The notes under the pieces are model-generated. The model saw only the letters and a list, made by a program, of their open reading frames with translations, searched no databases and was not told where the DNA came from. A stretch of 6,006 nucleotides of DNA, from positions 1 through 6,006 of the forward strand of contig USMH01000065.1 in assembly GCA_900555745.1 (NCBI GenBank), written 5' to 3'. The stretch is from an uncultured Collinsella sp. GTDB lineage: Bacteria; Actinomycetota; Coriobacteriia; Coriobacteriales; Coriobacteriaceae. Positions 1 through 5,932 of the stretch are shown one piece after another; within the stretch, counting starts at the first letter, position 1, and each line of letters opens with the position of its first letter. The translations under genes were made by a program, and so were the position numbers.

Positions 1-848
1 ACGCTCGCCGGCACGGCTTCCATACCGTACTCCTTGGCATCGAGCACCATCAGCGTATCGGTATGCGTCTTAAGAAACGCCAGGGCGCGCTCGTCCATAG
101 CACGGCACTCGCTGGAGCCCATCTGCAGGAAGTAAAAAACGCCATCCTGAGTAGCCTCGAAGGGGCCGTGGAAGTACTCGGCGGAGTGGATGTAGCTGCA
201 GTGCTGCCACTGCATCTCCATAAGAGAGCAGATAGCGAAACCGTAGGTCTGGCTAAAGTTGGGACCGCTGCCCAGAATATAGAAGAACTCGTGCTCCTGG
301 CAAAGCTTGGCAAAGCGATCGCCCAGCTCGGCATTTACCTTCTCGCGTGCCGGGGGAAGAATCTTATCCATCTCGGCGATACCGGCATACATATCGGCAA
401 GATCGGCGTAGCCCTCCTGCTGATCGAGCAGCTCTGCCGCAAGCGACAGCGAAATACCAGCGGGAACCTCGGCCTGCGGCACGCCCTCGCCCCATGGGTA
501 GACCCACGTGGTCCACTTGCCGGAGTCGATCTTGGATCCAGCGTTGTCGGTCTGGGCGATCACCGTAGCACCGGCAGCAAGGGCAATCTCGCAGCCCTCG
601 ACGACCTCCGGGGTGTTGCCGCTGTGGCTGCAAGCGATGACCAGGGATTTCTCACCCAAGCGGCGCGGGCGCATGATATCGAACTCGCGAGCCGTATAGA
701 TATACGAAGTGAAGGTGGTTGCCTCGCGCTGCAGAAGCTCATGAGCCGGGATCAAATCGATCATGGAGCCGCCGCAAGCAATCCAGTAGACGCTGTCGAA
801 CTTGCCCTTCTCGGCAATTGCCTCTTTGATCAGATCGTGTGCGTTCAT
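1..848 (-). CDS. FrlB/FraB-like SIS-domain fructosamine-6-phosphate deglycase (3' end missing)
   Basis: This is a double sugar-isomerase (SIS) domain protein, of which the first 282 residues are visible; the family runs to about 340, so roughly 50-60 C-terminal residues lie past the left edge. The first SIS domain has ACGGS (residues 24-28) and the phosphosugar-binding loop SHSGNTPE (74-81, the SxSGxTxE pattern). The second starts near 185 with ILGSGPNFSQ and holds HSAEYFHGPFE (221-231). Glu211 (in LME) and His227 (in FHG) are 16 residues apart, the spacing I recall for the catalytic Glu/His pair of Salmonella FraB and matched in E. coli FrlB. Family members cleave 6-phosphofructosyl-amino acids to glucose 6-phosphate plus the amino acid, in the cytoplasm. 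The ATG at 848 is preceded by AAAGGA about 7 nt upstream. It is the last visible gene of the operon, 62 bp after the isomerase. The exact substrate (fructoselysine, fructose-asparagine or other) cannot be read from sequence. Confidence 0.85.
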   Translation of the reverse strand, partial: MNAHDLIKEAIAEKGKFDSVYWIACGGSMIDLIPAHELLQREATTFTSYIYTAREFDIMRPRRLGEKSLVIACSHSGNTPEVVEGCEIALAAGATVIAQTDNAGSKIDSGKWTTWVYPWGEGVPQAEVPAGISLSLAAELLDQQEGYADLADMYAGIAEMDKILPPAREKVNAELGDRFAKLCQEHEFFYILGSGPNFSQTYGFAICSLMEMQWQHCSYIHSAEYFHGPFEATQDGVFYFLQMGSSECRAMDERALAFLKTHTDTLMVLDAKEYGMEAVPAS

Positions 849-910
849 ATCCAGTTCCTTTCTTATTTGGCCCGCAATCAATGACGTTGGTTGCGTGGCC
901 GATGGTTGTT

Positions 911-1762
911 TTAGTCAATCAGATATTTCTCGAATGCGGCCATGTTCTTGGCATCTGCCGCCGCCGGATCATCGTAGTAACGACCGTCCGTGATTTCCTG
1001 GCCCAGCATGCCGTCGAAACCATGGGCGTTGAGCGTGGCGACGAAGGCGTCCATATCGTGCTTGCCATCGCCCCACACCAGATGGCCATACGGGTCACCG
1101 TCGATAAAGTGCATCTCGTGAATTGCCCCATCACCAAAGGCGGCAAACCAGTCCTCGAGCGTCTCGCCTGCAACGCCCATCGCGGTTGTATCAACCATGG
1201 GCTGTAAGTACGGGCTCGCGACCTCGTCAATCATGCGCTTCGCATCGGAAACCGTCGTCACAAGGTTGCTCTCCTCGGGACGCAGGCTTTCCATCGTAAG
1301 CACCAGACCGTGCTCGCCGGCATACTCCGCCAGAATGGACAAGTGCTCGCGGCTGCGCTTCCAGGCTTCCTCGCGGTCCTCGTCCCAGTCGCCCCAGCCC
1401 GAGTTGATGGACATGCGGTCGCACCCAAGTACCTCGGCAAGCTCAATGCCGTGCTTAAAGTACGCCAAGCTGCGCTGTTCATGCAGCGGTTTGCGTGCGC
1501 AGTACTGCCAAGGATAGACAACATTCTCGGGACACAGAGTACGATACCTAAGCCCACGGTCTGCAGCCTTTTTCGCCAGGACCTCAGCTTCAAAGTAGCC
1601 CGTGCGGTCGAGCGTCACATGCGGCTCCGCACACCACAGCTCAATGGACTCAAAGCCCAAACGCTGCTGCACATCAAGGAAGTAATCGAGCGACCACATG
1701 ATGTAGTGGATATTCATGCCCGCAATCTGTTCGCGGTGCAGCGTCGGTTTGGATTCAGACAT
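911..1762 (-). CDS. FrlC-like TIM-barrel sugar isomerase/epimerase
   Basis: This 283-residue protein has the length and motifs of the xylose-isomerase-like / AP-endonuclease-2 barrel family. It resembles E. coli FrlC (276 aa, fructoselysine/psicoselysine 3-epimerase) along its length: LGFESIELW near residues 35-43, TMESLRPEESN at 156-166, PMVDTTAM at 188-195, HEMHFIDGDPYGH at 215-227 and GQEITDG at 254-260. The expected divalent-metal ligands Glu158, Asp191, His218 and Glu256 are all present. Family knowledge predicts a cytoplasmic Mn2+/Co2+-type ketose 3-epimerase; in E. coli FrlC lets the cell use the psicose epimer of the Amadori compound. The ATG at 1762 has an AAGGAGG site at 1769-1775 with a 6-nt spacer; that site lies just upstream of the stop codon of the preceding amidohydrolase gene, only 1 nt separates the two genes, and translation is probably coupled. 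A different sugar or cyclitol epimerase activity is possible, but the FrlB-like neighbour supports the FrlC reading. Confidence 0.85.
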   Translation of the reverse strand: MSESKPTLHREQIAGMNIHYIMWSLDYFLDVQQRLGFESIELWCAEPHVTLDRTGYFEAEVLAKKAADRGLRYRTLCPENVVYPWQYCARKPLHEQRSLAYFKHGIELAEVLGCDRMSINSGWGDWDEDREEAWKRSREHLSILAEYAGEHGLVLTMESLRPEESNLVTTVSDAKRMIDEVASPYLQPMVDTTAMGVAGETLEDWFAAFGDGAIHEMHFIDGDPYGHLVWGDGKHDMDAFVATLNAHGFDGMLGQEITDGRYYDDPAAADAKNMAAFEKYLID

Positions 1763-1763
1763 C

Positions 1764-3347
1764 TTATGCCTCCTTATTTCGATCGAACACGATTTGTCCG
1801 TCCGACATCGTCATGTCAACCGCAAGATCGCGTGCGTCGCGATAATCGAGGTCGAACACATCCCGATCGAGCACGCAGATATCGGCAAGCTTGCCAACCT
1901 CGAGCGTACCCAGCTCGTCTTCGCGCATCAGGTCGTACGCGCCCCCGGCAGTCCAAGCGCACAAGAGCTCGACAAGCGTCAGCGTGTTGACCTCATTCAC
2001 GGGCAGTCCGTCGTCGAAGTATCCGCCGCACGCACTGTAGATTGACTCGCCCAAGCTCGGAATCAACAGCGGCAAATCCGTGCCACAGCACACTGTGCAT
2101 CCGGAATCTTCCATGCCGCGGCGATTCCAGCTGTGCAAAAGTCGCGTCTCGCCAATTTGTCGACGCATCATCGACAGGCAATCCTCGCGCCGGTCCAGCG
2201 TCAGAATCTGCGGATAGACCTCGCAAATTCCACCTAACTTGCCAAACTTGACAAGATCGGTCGGGTCAGAGTTCTCGAGATCGGTAATCGCATGGCGACG
2301 AAGCATCCGTCCATGCTCGTCTCGAGGCAGCGAGGCATAGAGCGCCACGGTGCGACGAACGGCGCCATCGCCCTGGCAATGCAAGGAATATCGGAAGCCG
2401 TCAGCATCAATTGCACGCAGCTCGTTCTCAATCAGATCCCACTCTGGCTCCTCGACGACCGTCTTGCCGGCAGCGCCCGCATCGGCCGTGTCCTCATAGG
2501 GATCAATCATCTCGGCAAGCCCCGCCCATACGCCGCGATCGGTCATACGGTTGAAGCCAGAAAAACGAACGAACGGTCCCCGGAAGCGCTCTCGCGCCTC
2601 TCGGGCATATGCCAAATTTGCACCGGCACCCACCGGCTGCGACATCATAGAGACGCGAACCGTCAGCTCACCAGATTCCTCACGGCGAGCCATTTCGTCG
2701 GCAAAGCCGTAGTAGTCATCAAACGCCATCTCCTTGATGGCGGTAACGCCGCGCTCGTTAAGCATGCTCATGTAGTCCGAATACCCGGCACGCACCTCGG
2801 GCAGCGCGAGGAAATCGCTCATCATGCGCCAGATCTTCTCGGCATAGCACGCCTGGGGTGTAAAGCCGTATCGCGCACTGGCGGCAGCATTGAGAACGCA
2901 GGTCTCCGCACCCGGTGTAAAGCAGACGACAGGGATATCGCCAAAACAATCGTCAAACACAGCTGCCGTATTTGCGTTCTCGGCATCCGATGCCAACGTT
3001 TCGGGTAGGTTGTGGCCAAAAGCCGCCGCGCAATCCGGATGATCTTCTTTCCATGCACGCAAGAGCGACACGGCCTCTTTGGCATCATCGATGCCGGACA
3101 GATCAGTCCCCAACGTCCGCAGCGCCCAACCTGTATAGAAGGTATGCACATCGATCAGGCCGGGCATGACAGTGCGGTCGCCCAGGTCAACTACCTCGTC
3201 CGCCTGGGTCAAATACGAAGCTACCTCACACTTGGTGCCAACAGCCTCAATTCGATTGCCACGGACCGCTACGAAACCTTCAAACGGCAGGTCCCCCGTA
3301 CCGGTAAAGACGCTCTTAGACGTCAGGACCGTCAAACGATCAGACAT
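1764..3347 (-). CDS. YtcJ-like (Amidohydrolase_3) metal-dependent hydrolase with altered HxH motif
   Basis: This 527-residue protein has the layout of the Amidohydrolase_3/YtcJ family: an N-terminal beta-sandwich strand set (1-60), the barrel entry MPGLIDVHTF (61-70), a His in SLHCQGDGAV (321-330), RHAITDLE (351-358), the late-barrel GTDLP with Asp424, and the closing ELGTLEVGKLADICVLD segment (478-494) that rejoins the sandwich. Length is normal for the family (about 500-550). The usual HxH metal pair reads His68-Thr-Phe70, so one ligand is replaced by Phe, while His323 and Asp424 are kept. The family hydrolyses amide or C-N bonds in diverse small molecules; the substrate here is unknown. 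In this operon it may trim an acylated, amidated or peptidyl glycation product (inference). A GTG at 3356 would add three residues, but it lies inside the AGGTGG ribosome binding site, so the ATG at 3347 is chosen. No signal peptide is seen, so it should be cytoplasmic. Confidence 0.85.
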   Translation of the reverse strand: MSDRLTVLTSKSVFTGTGDLPFEGFVAVRGNRIEAVGTKCEVASYLTQADEVVDLGDRTVMPGLIDVHTFYTGWALRTLGTDLSGIDDAKEAVSLLRAWKEDHPDCAAAFGHNLPETLASDAENANTAAVFDDCFGDIPVVCFTPGAETCVLNAAASARYGFTPQACYAEKIWRMMSDFLALPEVRAGYSDYMSMLNERGVTAIKEMAFDDYYGFADEMARREESGELTVRVSMMSQPVGAGANLAYAREARERFRGPFVRFSGFNRMTDRGVWAGLAEMIDPYEDTADAGAAGKTVVEEPEWDLIENELRAIDADGFRYSLHCQGDGAVRRTVALYASLPRDEHGRMLRRHAITDLENSDPTDLVKFGKLGGICEVYPQILTLDRREDCLSMMRRQIGETRLLHSWNRRGMEDSGCTVCCGTDLPLLIPSLGESIYSACGGYFDDGLPVNEVNTLTLVELLCAWTAGGAYDLMREDELGTLEVGKLADICVLDRDVFDLDYRDARDLAVDMTMSDGQIVFDRNKEA

Positions 3348-3352
3348 CACAA

Positions 3353-3358
3353 CCACCT
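3353..3358 (-). promoter_or_regulatory. Ribosome binding site that decides the amidohydrolase start
   Basis: On the minus strand AGGTGG lies 5 nt before the ATG at 3347. It overlaps the TAG stop of the transporter (3357-3359) and contains the in-frame GTG at 3356, which therefore cannot use it. This supports the downstream ATG as start and suggests coupled translation with the transporter. Confidence 0.6.
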
Positions 3359-4820
3359 ACACCGGAAGCATGCCAGAGATTGCCGTTACGATCACGCCAA
3401 AGACGACCATGAAAATGAAGAACTTCCAAATGGTCTTCCACCATTGGCCAAACGAAATCCTAGCCACGGCAAGACCGGCGACCGTCATGCCCGCCACGGG
3501 GCTGATGGTGTTGATGGTCTGGTTGGCAAACTGGAGCGCGGTGACGGCCGCCTCGGGATTGAGGCCCATGAGCTCGGTCAGGGGGCCCATAACGGGCATG
3601 GTGAGCGCCGCCAGGCCAGAACTCGAGGGAACCAGCAAAGAGAGCAGGCCAAGGACGATATACATAAACGTGGTGTAGACGGCGGCGGGTGCACCGGCGA
3701 GCGCGGTAGCGAGCGCCTGGAGGATGGTGTCGATGATCATGCCGCCCTCGGCGATGACCAGAATACCGCGAGCGATACCGATAACGATGGCAGCGTACGC
3801 AAAGTCGGCGAGACCCTTAACGAACTCCTCTGCGATTGTCTGCTGGTCAAGACCGCCCAGGATACCGGCAAGCAAGCCCATGCCAAGGAACACGGCGGAA
3901 ATCTCATTCATGTACCAGCCCTGGGTAACAAGACCCCAGACGATAATGCCCATACCGCAAGCAAAATCGATAAGCACGAGCTTCTGACGGATAGTGAACT
4001 CTTCCTCGATGGAGGCATCGGTCACGGAAAACTCAATACGCTTGAGCTTATCGTCCTCGTACACAATGGACGACTCGGGGTTTTTCTTGACGCGCATGGC
4101 GTAGCGCATGGCCCATGCGATACCGACGGCAGTGAAGATGACCCAAGAAACGGCGCGCAGCCACAGTTGCGGATTACCCTCGATGCCAATGATGCCTTGG
4201 GCGATCAAAACATTAAACGGGTCGATGGTCGAAGCACAATATCCCAGGTTAGGACCAAGGAAGCAGATGATGAATGCCGTCATCGAGTCATAACCGATAC
4301 CCATCATGATGGGAATGAAGATGGCATAGAACGGCAGGGCTTCCTCAGACATACCAAACGTAGTGCCGCAAATGGACAGCAATGTCATCGTGATGGGAAT
4401 GATGAGGATGTCCTTGTTCTTGAGCTTTTTAATCACACGGCTCATGCCGGCATTCAAAGCGTTGGTCTTGGTGATGATCGCAAACGATCCGCCAATCAAT
4501 AAGACGAACGCAACGACGTCGGCAGCCTCTTGGATACCCTTGGTGGGCGCTTGCAGAACCGCGAAGATATCCTGGCCCAGATTGATGGTCTCGCCGGTCT
4601 CGGAATCGGTGTAGTTCTTATCGACCTGTTCATAGGTTCCAGCAACGGCGACTTCACGCTCGCCCGCCGCTGTTGAAATCGTCTTGCGCTGATACTGACC
4701 AGAGGGAACGATCCAAGTCAGGACCGCAAAGACAACGATCAGCAAGAACATGATCGTATAGACATGCGGTAATTTGAACTTAAAACGTCTGTTTGTCTTC
4801 TTCGCCTTCGTATCTGACAT
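3357..4820 (-). CDS. YfcC/DcuC-family membrane transporter, probable uptake carrier of the locus
   Basis: This is a 487-residue integral membrane protein with about 12 hydrophobic segments (for example near 20-38, 102-118, 136-152, 182-197, 222-242, 283-298, 306-322, 342-358, 382-399 and 464-484). It carries YfcC-family signatures: LLIGGSFAIITKT (107-119), FGMSEEALPF (155-164), IGYDSMTA (175-182), STIDPFNVLIAQGI (197-210) and VPSSSGLAALTMP (397-409). The family (Pfam DcuC clan) moves amino acids or dicarboxylates; Salmonella FraA, the fructose-asparagine importer, is also annotated as DcuC-type, whereas E. coli FrlA is an APC permease. Uptake of a glycated amino acid is therefore plausible but inferred. 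The ATG at 4820 follows GGAGGT (4825-4830) by 4 nt and gives the short basic N-terminus (MSDTKAKKTNRR) usual in the family. A frame-open extension to 5015 would add 65 non-membrane residues and is rejected. First gene of the operon; its stop is about 9 nt from the next start. Confidence 0.88.
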   Translation of the reverse strand: MSDTKAKKTNRRFKFKLPHVYTIMFLLIVVFAVLTWIVPSGQYQRKTISTAAGEREVAVAGTYEQVDKNYTDSETGETINLGQDIFAVLQAPTKGIQEAADVVAFVLLIGGSFAIITKTNALNAGMSRVIKKLKNKDILIIPITMTLLSICGTTFGMSEEALPFYAIFIPIMMGIGYDSMTAFIICFLGPNLGYCASTIDPFNVLIAQGIIGIEGNPQLWLRAVSWVIFTAVGIAWAMRYAMRVKKNPESSIVYEDDKLKRIEFSVTDASIEEEFTIRQKLVLIDFACGMGIIVWGLVTQGWYMNEISAVFLGMGLLAGILGGLDQQTIAEEFVKGLADFAYAAIVIGIARGILVIAEGGMIIDTILQALATALAGAPAAVYTTFMYIVLGLLSLLVPSSSGLAALTMPVMGPLTELMGLNPEAAVTALQFANQTINTISPVAGMTVAGLAVARISFGQWWKTIWKFFIFMVVFGVIVTAISGMLPV

Positions 4821-4824
4821 AGAT

Positions 4825-4830
4825 ACCTCC
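4825..4830 (-). promoter_or_regulatory. Ribosome binding site that decides the transporter start
   Basis: GGAGGT on the minus strand lies 4 nt before the ATG at 4820. No comparable site is evident before the in-frame upstream Met codons, so the 487-residue form is preferred. Confidence 0.75.
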
Positions 4831-4838
4831 AAAGAACT

Positions 4839-4858
4839 CGAGACTGCATCGCATCTCG
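4839..4858 (-). other. Small leader stem-loop just before the transporter ribosome binding site
   Basis: On the minus strand CGAGATGC and GCA(G)TCTCG can pair around a GAT loop, giving 8 base pairs with one bulged G. It ends 8 nt before the GGAGGT site. It could fold in the 5' untranslated RNA and tune initiation, or be chance; no family of RNA elements is recognised. Confidence 0.3.
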
Positions 4859-4862
4859 CTTC

Positions 4863-4885
4863 AACGTTTGCATAAGGCAAACGTT
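4863..4885. promoter_or_regulatory. Perfect 9-bp inverted repeat in the transporter leader, candidate operator
   Basis: AACGTTTGC and GCAAACGTT flank a 5-bp centre (ATAAG), forming a 23-bp perfect dyad 43 bp upstream of the transporter ATG. With the candidate promoter at 4900-4928, it would lie from about +8 to +30, a position typical for a repressor operator. The neighbouring GntR/HutC-type protein is the obvious candidate binder (inference). Read as RNA it is a 9-bp stem-loop without a U-run, so a terminator is unlikely. Confidence 0.5.
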
Positions 4886-4899
4886 CTATGACGTCCCAT

Positions 4900-4928
4900 A
4901 GATTACCAGCAGCTTTTTCCTTCATCAA
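4900..4928 (-). promoter_or_regulatory. Candidate promoter of the transporter operon
   Basis: On the minus strand TTGATG (4923-4928) and TAATCT (4900-4905) are spaced by exactly 17 bp, resembling sigma-70-type -35 and -10 boxes with several mismatches. It lies in the gene-free stretch between the gntR hairpin and the operon, where a promoter is needed. The predicted transcript start is near 4893. Assignment by eye only. Confidence 0.4.
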
Positions 4929-4959
4929 GATAATTTCAAACTGGTTGCCGCAACGCGGT

Positions 4960-4988
4960 TGAACGGTTGTGTTCGCGCCGTGAACGGT
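4960..4988. repeat. Tandem pair TGAACGGT spaced 21 bp, upstream of the operon promoter
   Basis: TGAACGGT occurs at 4960-4967 and again at 4981-4988, start to start 21 bp, which places both copies on the same face of the helix. The pair lies upstream of the candidate -35 box. It could be an activator or second regulator site, or chance; no known factor is recognised. Confidence 0.3.
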
Positions 4989-4990
4989 AT

Positions 4991-5026
4991 GGAAACGCCC
5001 GGTGAGATGATCCACCGGGCGTTTCC
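4991..5026 (-). terminator. Terminator-like hairpin after the gntR gene
   Basis: A perfect 14-bp GC-rich inverted repeat (GGAAACGCCCGGTG with CACCGGGCGTTTCC, 8-nt loop) lies 12 bp after the stop codon of the regulator. The T residues sit within the 3' arm and no long U-run follows on either strand. Position and strength suggest a transcription terminator separating gntR from the transporter operon, but it may be leaky or only protect the 3' end. Confidence 0.7.
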
Positions 5027-5038
5027 ATTCGCAATGTC

Positions 5039-5782
5039 CTAGATGTCAAAAACGTAGCGAGACCCAACGATCCGCTGACGACCGATGATAAACGGCCGCC
5101 GCTGCTCATCGAAAAAGAAGGCTTCCATATAAAACAAGGGTTCGCCAACGGGAACTGCCAACAGCCGAGCGACCTCGGGCGACGCGCACGCGATCTCGAG
5201 CGTGCACGGGTCGGTAAACGCGGGCGTGCGGCCCGTTCGGTTGCGCACGAACTCAAAAATGGATTGGTTAGATAGAGGTGCCGTTGATAGATAGGCGTTG
5301 TCCTCGTAAACGTATATGTTGTTCTCGAGCATGACGGGGACTCCATCGGCAGTACGTACACGCTCAACGCAAATCAAATCAGTTCCAACGGGAACACCAA
5401 AGAACTGCGCTTCGGTAGAATCTGCCGGCAGTATCTTTCTCGAAATGACGCACGCCCCCGGCTCCATTCCGTTAACGCGGCATGCGTCCGAAAAACTCTG
5501 GACGTCATCCTTCTGGCGAATCTTGCGCTTAAGCTTGGGGGCATTGATAAACGTGCCTTTCCCCTGCCGCTTCGTTAGATAGCCCTGCTGGACGAGCTCC
5601 TCAATAGCGCGTCGCACGGTAACGCGGCCAACTTTATAGTTCTCAGCCAATTCGAATTCGTTGGGTATCCGCGCGCCCGCCTTGTAGGCACCGGAATTGA
5701 TTTCGTTTTTAATGATATCGATAACCTGTTGGTACAGCGGTATCGCTGCTTTACCGTCAGTTAGTCCTTCAGTCGGTGGCAT
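5039..5782 (-). CDS. GntR/HutC-family transcriptional regulator with UTRA domain
   Basis: This 247-residue protein has a GntR winged helix-turn-helix at about 15-80 (PLYQQVIDIIKNEI, then RIPNEFELAENYKVGRVTVR at 39-58, then GYLTKRQGKGTFI at 67-79). A UTRA effector-binding domain follows at about 95-243 (VERVRTADGVPVMLENN at 139-155; EPLFYMEAFFF at 214-224; a GSRYVFDI end). This is the HutC subgroup, whose members bind sugar phosphates, amino acids or related ligands and usually repress neighbouring catabolic genes. Both the E. coli frl and Salmonella fra loci carry a GntR-type regulator (FrlR, FraR), so control of this operon by a glycated substrate or its phosphate is the natural reading (inference). 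The ATG at 5782 is preceded by GGAGAGGG. It lies upstream of the operon on the same strand, with hairpins before and after it. Confidence 0.92.
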   Translation of the reverse strand: MPPTEGLTDGKAAIPLYQQVIDIIKNEINSGAYKAGARIPNEFELAENYKVGRVTVRRAIEELVQQGYLTKRQGKGTFINAPKLKRKIRQKDDVQSFSDACRVNGMEPGACVISRKILPADSTEAQFFGVPVGTDLICVERVRTADGVPVMLENNIYVYEDNAYLSTAPLSNQSIFEFVRNRTGRTPAFTDPCTLEIACASPEVARLLAVPVGEPLFYMEAFFFDEQRRPFIIGRQRIVGSRYVFDI

Positions 5783-5808
5783 ATACCCTCTCCCAGCCCA
5801 ATTAAGTC

Positions 5809-5849
5809 AAAAGCGGGCTTAAGGGCATTCAACAAGCCCTTAAGCCCGC
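5809..5849 (-). terminator. Strong U-tailed hairpin between the right-edge gene and gntR
   Basis: A perfect 14-bp stem (GCGGGCTTAAGGGC with GCCCTTAAGCCCGC, 9-nt loop) is followed on the minus strand by TTTT, then GACTTAATT. This is a good intrinsic terminator for the gene entering from the right edge. It ends only 26 bp before the gntR start codon, so it may also lie in the gntR leader if gntR is transcribed from the candidate promoter at 5853-5881. Confidence 0.75.
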
Positions 5850-5852
5850 ATT

Positions 5853-5881
5853 AGCATAAAGTATGCTTGCTGCCGCACCAA
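5853..5881 (-). promoter_or_regulatory. Candidate gntR promoter with overlapping inverted repeat
   Basis: On the minus strand TTGGTG (5876-5881) and TATGCT (5853-5858) are 17 bp apart, a weak sigma-70-type pair. The -10 box is one arm of a dyad, AGCATA-AAG-TATGCT (5853-5867 on the plus strand), which could be an operator for autoregulation. On the plus strand the sequence TTAGCATAAAG resembles TTTGCATAAGG in the inverted repeat before the transporter. Assignment by eye. Confidence 0.3.
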
Positions 5882-5909
5882 AATGTCGGGTATTTACTCA
5901 TCTGACCCG

Positions 5910-5931
5910 AAAAACGCGCAACTACCGCGCT
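5910..5931 (-). terminator. Weak hairpin with U-run directly after the right-edge gene
   Basis: Immediately after the TAG at 5933-5935, the minus strand reads AGCGCG, a 7-nt loop, then CGCGTTTTT. The stem is 4 GC pairs plus a G-U and an A-U pair, followed by T residues. It is a marginal terminator candidate; the hairpin at 5809-5849 is much stronger. Confidence 0.25.
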
Positions 5932-5932
5932 C

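Noticed and set aside
63..884. Plus-strand open frame of 273 codons opposite the SIS-domain gene
   Set aside because: The minus strand encodes an obvious FrlB-like protein with conserved motifs. The plus-strand translation has no recognisable features.
849..910. 62-bp gap between the isomerase and deglycase genes, checked for a promoter or terminator
   Set aside because: Only the AAAGGA ribosome binding site is visible. No convincing -35/-10 pair or stem-loop was seen, so the genes are taken as one operon.
1310..1990. Plus-strand open frame of 226 codons across the amidohydrolase/isomerase junction
   Set aside because: Antisense to two well-supported genes, with low-complexity Arg/Pro-rich translation and no start signal.
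3348..3356. GTG start three codons upstream for the amidohydrolase
   Set aside because: The GTG lies within the AGGTGG ribosome binding site, which is well spaced for the ATG at 3347.
3012..4502. Plus-strand open frame of 496 codons opposite the transporter and the amidohydrolase start
   Set aside because: It is antisense to two clearly recognisable protein genes. Its translation is rich in His, Asp, Gly and Arg with no domain, and it has no good ribosome binding site. It is the mirror of codon bias on the real strand.
4821..5015. Upstream extension of the transporter to an in-frame Met at 5015 (65 extra residues)
   Set aside because: It would run through the candidate promoter, the 9-bp dyad and part of the terminator-like hairpin. 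The ATG at 4820 has a strong GGAGGT site and gives the N-terminus normal for YfcC proteins.
5886..5910. TCGGGT...ACCCGA inverted repeat after the right-edge gene
   Set aside because: Only a 6-bp stem with a 13-nt loop. The much better hairpin at 5809-5849 explains termination.
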